Shown here: one piece after another, positions 1 through 8,300 of the stretch
How the letters are laid out: each line of letters starts with the position of its first letter
How positions within the stretch are numbered: position 1 is the stretch's first letter
Origin: Rhizobium sp. Pop5
GTDB lineage: Bacteria > Pseudomonadota > Alphaproteobacteria > Rhizobiales > Rhizobiaceae
DNA length: 64,000 nt
Direction of reading: 5' to 3'
NCBI RefSeq assembly: GCF_024721175.1
Contig: NZ_CP099402.1
Coordinates: 558,001 to 622,000 of the forward strand
The notes under the pieces: generated by a model
The model's input: only the letters and a program-made list of their open reading frames with translations
Database searches by the model: none
What the model was told of the DNA's origin: nothing
Position numbers and translations under genes: made by a program

Positions 1-6
1 CAATCC

Positions 7-1602
7 ATGCCTCTATCTAACCCAACAGGGGTGAGCTTCAACGTCATGGCATCACGCACGAAGATAGCCGCTTCGCGGCAGCGCGGGGCTGGGGTCGGCC
101 TCCATCCCCAAGGGACAACGGAAGACTTGAGGGTGAGTGTTTTGCGCAAGAATTCAACACGGGTTGGCCCCGGCTATCCGCAGGTCGTTGTGCTTGTCGG
201 CGCAACGGGCGATCTCTCAAGGCGCAAGCTACTGACCGGGCTGTTCCACCTCACCAATGCGGGCTTCATCCCAGGGTGCCGCATTATCGGCGTCTCGCTC
301 GACGATATCGATGCCGATGCCTTCCGCACCATCGCCCGTGACTCGCTGGACAAGTTCTTGACTCGCAAGTTCTCGCAGTCGGAATGGGAAGCGTTTGCCG
401 CATCGCTCGACTACGTCCCCCTCGCTGCCGGCGCCAATGCTCTCAAGGAAGCGGTCGACAGGGCCGAGGAAGCACTGGGCGCCGAGACGCGGCGCGTGCA
501 TTATTTATCCGTGCCGCCAAGTGCCGCCCTTCCGGCCGTGCAACTCCTCGCCCAGGCCGAGCTGACTGAACGTTCCCGTATCATCATGGAAAAGCCCTTC
601 GGCACGGACCTTGCCAGTGCCGTTGAACTGAACAAGAAGCTGCACGAAGTGTTCGACGAGAAGCAGATATTCCGCATCGATCATTTCCTCGGCAAGGAGC
701 CGGCCCAAAACATCCTGGCCTTCCGATTTGCCAATGGCCTGTTCGAACCAATCTGGAACCGCAACTTCATCGACCATGTGCAGATCGACGTTCCGGAGAC
801 GCTCGGCCTTTCCACCCGCGCCGCCTTTTACGAGACCACCGGCGCCTATCGTGACATGGTGGTGACCCACCTCTTCCAAATCCTCGCCTTCATGGCGATG
901 GAGCCCCCCACTGCCCTTGAGCCCGCACCAATCTCGGAAGAGAAGAACAAGGTGTTCCGCTCCATGTTGCCGATCGAGCCGCGCGACGTGGTGCGCGGTC
1001 AATACATCGGCTACCGCAAGGAGCCTGGCGTCGATCCCGAAAGCGACACTGACACATTTATCGCCCTAAAATGCGCCATCGACAACTGGCGCTGGGCTGG
1101 CGTGCCCTTCTACCTGCGTACCGGCAAACGCATGGCCGAGGGGCAGCGCATTATTTCGATCGCGTTCCGCGAGCCCCCGAAATCGATGTTCCCTGCCGGC
1201 TCTGGCGTGGGGGCCCAGGGCCCTGACCACCTCACCTTCGACCTTGCTGATGCCTCCAAGGTCTCGCTTTCCTTCTATGGCAAGCGCCCTGGACCGGGCT
1301 TCCGGCTCGACAAACTCTCGCTGCAATTCGCCATGAGCGAAACCGGCCTGATTGGCGAAGTCCTCGAGGCCTATGAGCGCCTGATCCTCGACGCCATGCG
1401 CGGTGACCACACGTTGTTCACCACGGCCGAGGGTATTGAGCGGCTTTGGGAGGTTTCTCAACCTCTCCTCGATAACCCGCCGCCCGTACGCCTCTACGAC
1501 CAGGGCGGGTGGGGGCCGAAGTCGATCCACCAACTCATTGCCCCGCACGCTTGGCGCCTACCGTTCGAGCGCGCCTGGAGGGATGCCGCAAAGCGTGATT
1601 GA
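7..1602 (+). CDS. zwf: Glucose-6-phosphate 1-dehydrogenase
   Basis: This enzyme oxidises glucose-6-phosphate to 6-phosphogluconolactone with NAD(P)+, the entry to the pentose phosphate and Entner-Doudoroff routes in the cytoplasm. The dinucleotide-binding loop GATGDLSRRKL lies near residue 65, and the active-site signature RIDHFLGKE, with the catalytic His and Lys, near residues 223-231. The C-terminal domain is complete. The frame is 531 residues, longer than the usual 490 or so, because about 50 residues precede the nucleotide-binding strand. The true start may be the in-frame ATG at 46 or GTG at 133; neither has a strong ribosome binding site, so the upstream end is uncertain. No pgl or edd gene follows, which suggests a stand-alone paralogue rather than the rhizobial zwf-pgl-edd operon. 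The family is certain; the start is not. Confidence 0.9.
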   Translation: MPLSNPTGVSFNVMASRTKIAASRQRGAGVGLHPQGTTEDLRVSVLRKNSTRVGPGYPQVVVLVGATGDLSRRKLLTGLFHLTNAGFIPGCRIIGVSLDDIDADAFRTIARDSLDKFLTRKFSQSEWEAFAASLDYVPLAAGANALKEAVDRAEEALGAETRRVHYLSVPPSAALPAVQLLAQAELTERSRIIMEKPFGTDLASAVELNKKLHEVFDEKQIFRIDHFLGKEPAQNILAFRFANGLFEPIWNRNFIDHVQIDVPETLGLSTRAAFYETTGAYRDMVVTHLFQILAFMAMEPPTALEPAPISEEKNKVFRSMLPIEPRDVVRGQYIGYRKEPGVDPESDTDTFIALKCAIDNWRWAGVPFYLRTGKRMAEGQRIISIAFREPPKSMFPAGSGVGAQGPDHLTFDLADASKVSLSFYGKRPGPGFRLDKLSLQFAMSETGLIGEVLEAYERLILDAMRGDHTLFTTAEGIERLWEVSQPLLDNPPPVRLYDQGGWGPKSIHQLIAPHAWRLPFERAWRDAAKRD

Positions 1603-1775
1603 CGGTCAGTCGTTGGATCGATGCGGACCCTCAAGCGCGCAATGTATGGTCGGGCAGGTCCCGAACTGCTGAGGGCACGAATGCTACCGCCGCTCCATAC
1701 AAAGTCAGGAAGAACCCGGTTGACTCAACGACATGAGCCCCATTCTGCGAACGAGCATGAAGTGGCGCGAACATA

Positions 1776-3737
1776 TCAGTGTGCGACGCCTGGTTCCTCG
1801 TTTGCCCTCACGATGGCGTCCGCTTCCTTGCCGTATAACTCCTCGAAGTGATCGAAGGTCTTGGAAAAGTAACCAATGCCCTGCGTTGCCGAGCGCAGCG
1901 CCCGCGCCAGATCGTCAAGTGCGCCGCCCGGAATAAGTGCTCGGAAGATGTCCCATCCCTTCGCGGTTTCATCCCGGTCGAAGCCGAGAACCTGACCCTT
2001 GAGAGCGGAGACGATCTGGACGAGGCTGCCGGAATAGATCGACGGAATGTGAATTTCGCTGCTGAAGACCGGTTGCATTAAAACGGCCGCCCCTTCGGAA
2101 AGCGCCTGTCGCACTCCCATTTTCGACGCAGTCCTGAAGGCGTGTTCCGAACTGTCGACGGCATGGTGCTGACCATCGAACAGCGTTACGCCGACATCGA
2201 TGACCTGGAAGCCGAGCGGCCCTTTCTCCATCGCTTCGCGCGCGCCTGCTTCGACGGCAGGGATGTAGTTGCGCGGAACGACGCCACCCTTGACGGTCTC
2301 GCTAAAGGTGAAGCCCCGGCCGCGCTCGTTGGGGCGAATGCTCAGCTTCACATCCGCAAATTGCCCGGCACCGCCGGTCTGTTTGCGATGCCGGTAGTGA
2401 ACCTCGGACGGCTTGGCGATTGTCTCACGGTAGATCGGGCTGGGTGTTCGATCGGTTACATCGATGTGGAAGACGTCCGACAGGGTTCGGCAGAGATCGC
2501 GCAGATGTACCGGGCCCTGGGCGCGGACGAGCTGGGCGCCAGTGCCTTCCTCCTGCAAAACGACAAGACCGCGATCCGTCTCGGAAAGTTTTGCCAACGT
2601 TTCGGAGAGCTTGTTTTCATCGCGGTCGCTGCCCGGGACCAGGATCCTTTCAAGCATCGGCGTAGGTGGCTCGGTCCATTCGGGCGGGGCGACCGTCGCG
2701 TCTGATGTCAACAGCGACGGGACGGGCAAGCGGTCGGACTTGACCGTTGCGAAGACATCGCCCGGTGCAGGCACCATCGGCGAGCTGGACCGTCCGTTTG
2801 CGGGATCCTGCACGGCGCCCAGGCTGGAGCCGCCCAGTAGTGCGCCTTGCCGCAGTCCTTCGCCAAACGCACGCACCAGCACCGTCTTGCCGATATTCTG
2901 GCGATGATAGGCATGAAAGCTCACGGCGGTCAGCTTGTTTTCATCGACATTGCCCGCGCGAGCCAGGCGCTGTCGAAGAACCCCTACCGGCGGCGCCTCG
3001 TGGCGCAGCGCCTTCATCAGCCTCATCATGCCGTTGCCGTGACTTGCGGCACCGATCAGGACTGGAATAATCCTGTTTTCCCTGAGAACCCGCGATGAAA
3101 TGGCATAGAGCGCGTCGCTGGGCGGCTCGCGATCTTCGACCAGTTCCTCGAGAAGCCAGTCATCGAATTCGGACAGGTGTTCCAGGAGCTCGCTGCGCGC
3201 TTCCTGCTCGCGCTCGGCGGCGCTTTCGGGGATTGCGATCAGCGCCGAAGTCTGGCCTTCCCGGTAGCGCCACGCCCGTTCCGAAATCAGATCGCAACTG
3301 CCTATGATCCTGTCTCCCTCGCGGATCGGGATCTGGCGAAGCAAAAGCGTGTGGTTGGCGTAGTCTTGAAGCGCGGCGATCACGTCCCTCAGCCGCCCTC
3401 TCGGTTCGTCCATTCGGTTGACGAAGAGGATGCATGGCGTCCCCGAGGCTTCGACTATCCGCAGATAGGGCGCGGCGAGCACGGCCTCCTCGGGTGCTGA
3501 TGAAACGCACAGGATACAGGCGTCGCTGGCAAGAAGCGCGTGCTGTGCATGCACCAACGCTTCGTTGGGTCCTGGCGCATCCAGCGCACACCACGCCTCG
3601 TTTCCAAAGGTGAATTCTGTGAGATTCAATCCATAAGGGGACCTGGATTTTCTCGGCGCCCCCTCCAGGGAGCCGAGCTTTTCCACGACTGTTGATTTTC
3701 CGGTCTGCGAGGGTCCAAGCACGGTAAAGCAACGCAT
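1776..3737 (-). CDS. Elongation factor G-like protein (atypical translation GTPase)
   Basis: The 653-residue protein follows the domain order of EF-G. A P-loop (GPSQTGKST) is at the N-terminus, then a DxxG element within LDAPG, and NRMD in place of the usual NKxD guanine-specificity motif. Domain IV-like sequence carries the signature KQTGGAGQFADV, and the domain V end resembles EF-G (ALRSATQGIGYFSKTFDHFEEL). It is shorter than canonical EF-G (about 700 residues). It belongs to the EF-G-like group that many alphaproteobacteria carry besides fusA; the role of that group is not settled. I chose the ATG at 3737 because GGAGG sits seven bases upstream; two further in-frame ATGs lie upstream without such a site. 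No partner genes adjoin it. Whether it hydrolyses GTP on ribosomes cannot be told from sequence. Confidence 0.85.
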   Translation of the reverse strand: MRCFTVLGPSQTGKSTVVEKLGSLEGAPRKSRSPYGLNLTEFTFGNEAWCALDAPGPNEALVHAQHALLASDACILCVSSAPEEAVLAAPYLRIVEASGTPCILFVNRMDEPRGRLRDVIAALQDYANHTLLLRQIPIREGDRIIGSCDLISERAWRYREGQTSALIAIPESAAEREQEARSELLEHLSEFDDWLLEELVEDREPPSDALYAISSRVLRENRIIPVLIGAASHGNGMMRLMKALRHEAPPVGVLRQRLARAGNVDENKLTAVSFHAYHRQNIGKTVLVRAFGEGLRQGALLGGSSLGAVQDPANGRSSSPMVPAPGDVFATVKSDRLPVPSLLTSDATVAPPEWTEPPTPMLERILVPGSDRDENKLSETLAKLSETDRGLVVLQEEGTGAQLVRAQGPVHLRDLCRTLSDVFHIDVTDRTPSPIYRETIAKPSEVHYRHRKQTGGAGQFADVKLSIRPNERGRGFTFSETVKGGVVPRNYIPAVEAGAREAMEKGPLGFQVIDVGVTLFDGQHHAVDSSEHAFRTASKMGVRQALSEGAAVLMQPVFSSEIHIPSIYSGSLVQIVSALKGQVLGFDRDETAKGWDIFRALIPGGALDDLARALRSATQGIGYFSKTFDHFEELYGKEADAIVRANEEPGVAH

Positions 3738-3989
3738 CAGCATTCCTCCAACTGCCATAAACACAATTTCCAGCCATCATAGGATGCCCTGAACCGCTGC
3801 AAGGCGCCAGAGGTGTTCGGTTTCACAACGCTTTCACCTGGAGACGTAGGAGCTATTCTCGAATTGCCCAACGGGGCCGGCGTTGCCATCAAGAACGATC
3901 GTGCCTTCCTGCTTTGGGCAAATGGCTTCAAGGCGAACGATGACGGGCAGCGGGCGCGCCACACAGGAGCATCACGAAGGAGAATTGCC

Positions 3990-4259
3990 ATGACCTTCGA
4001 GCCGGAAAGCGTCGCCCACGATCAGCTTGCAAGCGTGCAGGCCGCGGTGGCCGCGGAACCAGAACTGGAAAGCTCGTCTATCTCTGTGAGCGTGGTCGGC
4101 AGAAGCGTTCTGCTAGAAGGCTATGTGGCCGGTTACGTCGATCGGGAGAAAGCGACTGCGATCGCCGCGTCGATAGCCGGCCCTGAGAACGTGCAGGACC
4201 GGCAGCGAGACGCCGATCAAATGGCAGATACCACGTCAGCCCAGCAGGAACCCTTCTAG
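3990..4259 (+). CDS. BON-domain protein
   Basis: This is an 89-residue protein whose middle part matches the BON fold: alternating hydrophobic strands (ISVSVVGRSVLLEGYV) followed by a helix (DREKATAIAASIAG) and a short final strand. BON domains bind phospholipid or stabilise envelope and stress proteins such as OsmY. There is no signal peptide, so this one is predicted cytoplasmic or attached to a partner. An AAGGAG ribosome site lies just upstream of the ATG at 3990; the frame stays open further upstream but without a better start. It is divergent from the EF-G-like gene and convergent with the small secreted protein gene that follows. Confidence 0.7.
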   Translation: MTFEPESVAHDQLASVQAAVAAEPELESSSISVSVVGRSVLLEGYVAGYVDREKATAIAASIAGPENVQDRQRDADQMADTTSAQQEPF

Positions 4260-4314
4260 GGCCGCCAGCGGCACGCTCGTTGAGCGCCAAGGTTGGTGTC
4301 CATAGCGCTGCCGA

Positions 4315-4629
4315 CTAAAAATCAAAATACACAGTCACACCTGACCGGCGACGATAGGGGTAATCGTCGCGATAACCGTAATAGTCGCGGAAGCCGTAAT
4401 ACCGCGGACGGTAGCAGGAGCCGTAGTATCGGCAGTCGCGATAAGCGTACCGGTGTTTCTTCCAGTGGCCATAGGCATATCCATTACCGTGATGACGGTG
4501 TTTGACCTGCTCGACGTCGGGACTGTGCATCTGAACTGCATTCGGCACGACATTCGGCGCGGCGTTGAGCGGCAGTGCGAAAGTTGCAGACAAGACAATG
4601 CCTGCAAGTGTGGAACAAAGCATTTTCAT
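4315..4629 (-). CDS. Small secreted tyrosine-rich protein
   Basis: A 104-residue protein with a clear signal peptide (MKMLCSTLAGIVLSATFALPLNAA) and a mature part crowded with Tyr, Arg, His and Asp, including repeated YRDCRYYGS- and YYGYRDDY-like stretches, ending VTVYFDF. Several families of short secreted, Tyr/Arg-rich proteins of unknown function, including BA14K-like lectins, are common in Rhizobiales, and this one resembles them. Two Cys residues in the mature part could form a disulfide in the periplasm. It stands alone. No function is assigned. Confidence 0.65.
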   Translation of the reverse strand: MKMLCSTLAGIVLSATFALPLNAAPNVVPNAVQMHSPDVEQVKHRHHGNGYAYGHWKKHRYAYRDCRYYGSCYRPRYYGFRDYYGYRDDYPYRRRSGVTVYFDF

Positions 4630-5321
4630 CGGCGCATCCTTTCAGGCTGCGATTCTGGGTTAATTAGGATTAACCTCCGATGAACGCCAACGATGTGCTG
4701 CTCTCACGTTGTCGGCAATTGGATTTGACGACAGGGCACTATGAGCACACTGCAGTTATTGTCGTCTCGTCTAACCCTAGCCGATGTATCCCGCCCGTGC
4801 GTGCGAACGCGCTTAGAGAAAAGTCGGCTGCGACACCAGCTCCCCCGTATGCAGGAAGACGGAAAAGCCATGAGGCCCATGGCGGATATCCTGAGCGGGA
4901 ATGGCTGCATAATTGGTCTGGTTTAGGAAATCGGGCGAAAGGGCTAAACAAATATACTTCAGCATAATAGCGAGGGTGCTCCAGGCAGAGGTAATGTTGC
5001 AACGGTCCGAAAAACAAACGCCCTCCCATCCCGGGCCGACTTGCCGCGCCGGCGTTTTGCTTGACCGCAAGACCTTCACCCCTGCCGGCGCGGCGCCTCT
5101 TAAAGCATGAAACCGTATTGCCGCAGCTTTGCTCTTCGCGGATCTGCCTTAGCAACATGCACTGGAACCTCAGTCGGAGGAAGATCAGCAGAGATGCGAC
5201 CGCCTCAATGATCCGAACGATAGGCTCGTTGACATGAGAGGAAAGTCGGTAAAGCTTGATTGGATCTGCGATGCCAGCGCCTCCGATGGTATGCGGGCAG
5301 CATCGAAGCGAGCGGTGTGCC
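4630..5321. other. Intergenic region without a recognisable gene
   Basis: About 690 bases lie between the divergent secreted-protein gene and the large sensor-kinase gene. Open frames on both strands are short, rich in Arg, Ser and Cys, and have no domain signature, so none is called. The AT-rich stretch around 4660-4675 (ttaattaggattaa) is a plausible promoter area for the minus-strand gene. No tRNA-like cloverleaf or repeat was noticed. Confidence 0.5.
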
Positions 5322-8300
5322 ATGGACGACACGGTCAAAGATGCGCAGAAGACCAGGAAAAACACGTTCGGACGAAAGCGCGTGCTCGCTTCCATCGGCC
5401 AACAGACTTCGACTGACCTTCGGTACCACGAGTCACAATCCTCCTGGAGTGACGGCGATCGCATCTTTACACGAGAGCTGATCCGTAGCGGCAATGGCGC
5501 ATCAAAAGCCGTTCTGAGGGTGCAGCTTGCAGCCGAACATCCCGGTCGAACCAGCCTCGACAGACTGGCCCACGAATATCGCCTGAAAGACGAACTCGAC
5601 CGGGAGTGGGCAGCCAAACCGCTGGATTTCATAACGGAAAATGGTCGTATCGTGCTCGTCCTCGAAGATTGCGGCGGCGTGCCCCTCCCGCAGTTGATGG
5701 GACGGCACAGCCATGGCATGGCCGCCGAACTCAGGGTCTTTTTGCGTCTTGCCAAGGGCATTGCGGCGGCAGTCGGAAAGGCTCACGGATGCGGCCTCAT
5801 TCACAGGGACCTCAAGCCGGCGAATATGCTGGCGGACGAGGCGGAAGGGCGGGTCCGTCTCACGGGCTTCGGAGTGGCGTCGCATCTTTCTCGTGAGCGC
5901 CAGGCCGCCGGGCCACCTGAGGTCATTGCTGGCAGCCTCGCATACATGGCGCCCGAACAGACCGGCCGCATGAACCGATCGGTGGACTCGCGTAGTGACC
6001 TCTACGCCGTCGGCATCACGCTGTACGAAATGATCACCGGCCAGTTGCCGTTCACTGCTTCGGAGCCCATGGAATGGGTGCACTGCCACGTTGCCAAGCG
6101 ACCGGTGCCGCCGTCCGAGCGTGTAAGAGGGCTACCAAGCGTTATCTCGGCAATCGTGATGAAGCTGCTCGCCAAGAACGCAGAGGAACGCTACCAGACG
6201 GCCGCCGGGCTGGAGGCGGATCTGCGACGTGCCCTCGTCGAGAGCGAAAAGTATGGGCGGATCGCAGAATTTCCGCTCGGGACACGCGATGTGCCGGACA
6301 GGCTGGTGATTCCCGAGCGGCCCTACGGTCGCGAACGCGAGATCGCCGCCCTAACCTCCGCATTCGACCGGGTCGTCGCGGGCGCTGGGCCGACGCTGGT
6401 GCTGGTTTCGGGTCATGCCGGCGTGGGCAAATCCATGGTCGTGAATGAGCTCCACCGCTCGCTCGTGCCGCCGCGTGGGCTGTTTGCCTCCGGCAAATTC
6501 GACCAGAACCAGCGTCACATTCCTTATGCGAGCGTAGCGCAGGCCCTGCAAGGCCTCGTCCGAGTGCTGCTGGGCAAGAGTGAAGCGGAACTCGCGCCTT
6601 GGCGCGCTGCCTTAACCGAAGAACTGGGCGCGAGCGGTCGGCTGATGGTAGCGCTTGTTCCGGAACTTGAATCTCTCATTGGCCGGCTTCCAGCGGTTGC
6701 GGATCTCCCGCCTCAGGACGCCAAACGCCGCTTCCAATTGAACATCAGGCGCCTACTGCGAGTGTTTGCCACAGCAGAACATCCGCTCACGCTGTTTCTA
6801 GACGATCTCCAATGGTTGGACGCAGCAACGCTCGATCTGCTTGAAGATTTGTGCACCCAGCAGGATATGCGTCATCTGCTGCTTATTGGCGCCTATCGCG
6901 GCAACGAAGTATCGTCCACCCATCCACTGATCCGCCGGCTGACAGCGATCCGGGAGGCCGGTGGCCAAGTGCATGAAATCGTACTGACACCGCTTAGGCT
7001 GGAAGATGTGACCCGGATGCTTGCCGACGCTCTTCATTGCGCAAGCAACCGTGTCCAGCCGCTTGCGCGGCTAGTGCACAAGAAGAGCGGAGGCAATCCC
7101 TTCTTCGCGCTCCAGTTCCTGAGCACGCTGCCGGACGAAGGCCTGCTCGAATTCGATCGCGAACAGACGCACTGGGATTGGGATCTCGATCGCATAAGAG
7201 CCAAAGACTATACCGATAACGTCGTGGACCTTATGCTAAGCAAGCTGCGGCGCCTGCCCGATACCACGCAGGCTGCCCTGAACATGCTGGCGTGCGTCGG
7301 CAATCACGCGGCGGTTGATACCCTGGCTCTGATCAGGAGCGAAAATCACGACGCGGTTCATGTAGCCTTTTGGGCCGCGGCGCGGGCCGGACTCGTGTTG
7401 CTTGAAGAGGGGTCATCATACCGCTTCCTGCATGATCGTGTTCAAGAGGCCGCGTATGGGCTGATCCCTGAAGATGAGCGGGCGGCAGCGCATGTTTCCA
7501 TTGGCCGCCTCCTGCTGAGGCATACGCCGCCGCAGGCACTCGAGGAGAATATTTTCGAGATTGTCGGCCAACTCAACTGCGGCGGCGCGCTCATCGCGCC
7601 CGGTGAAGAGCGCGAGCGTCTCGCGGACTTGAACCTGCTTGCCACCCGCCGCGCCAAGGCGTCGGCTGCATACGAATCGGCGCTGGCCTATGCCGGCACG
7701 GGTGCGGCTTACCTGCCGGACGATGCCTGGGAGCGCCGATACGAACTCGCTTTCGCCCTCGAACTCCACAGGGCCGAATGCGAATTCTTGACCGGGGCAA
7801 CGGCGGAGGCGCAGGCCCGCCTCGCAGAATTGGCAAACCGAGCCACCAGCCTCGCCGATCTGGCCCGCGTCACGCGCCTGCGCGTCGACCTTTTCATGAG
7901 CCTGGGCCGGAGCGATCAGGCCATCATATTCGGCCTCGACTACCTGCACCGGGTCGGCATTTCGTGGCCGTCCCACCCGACCAGGAGCCAGGTGCGCCAG
8001 GAATACGCGCGGCTTTGGCGACAACTCGGGGGCCGCCCGATCGAAGCGCTGCTTAACTCGCCCCCCATGGCGGACCCGGTCGCGCTCGCGACCATGGACG
8101 TTCTGACTTCACTTGTTACTCCGGCCCTGTTTACCAACGAGAATCTGCGCTGCCTCGTTATCGGGCGAATGGGCAACATCAGCCTCAAACACGGCAACAG
8201 CGACACATCGCCTTATGCCTTCACTGCTGTGGGCACGGTGCTCGGGCCCTATTTTGGCAACTATGAAGCCGGTTTTCGGTTCGGCCTGCTCGGATTGGAC

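Noticed and set aside
4739..5761. A 340-codon minus-strand frame
   Set aside because: It overlaps the kinase-domain start in antisense and is Ser/Arg/Cys-rich with no domain; no ribosome site precedes it.
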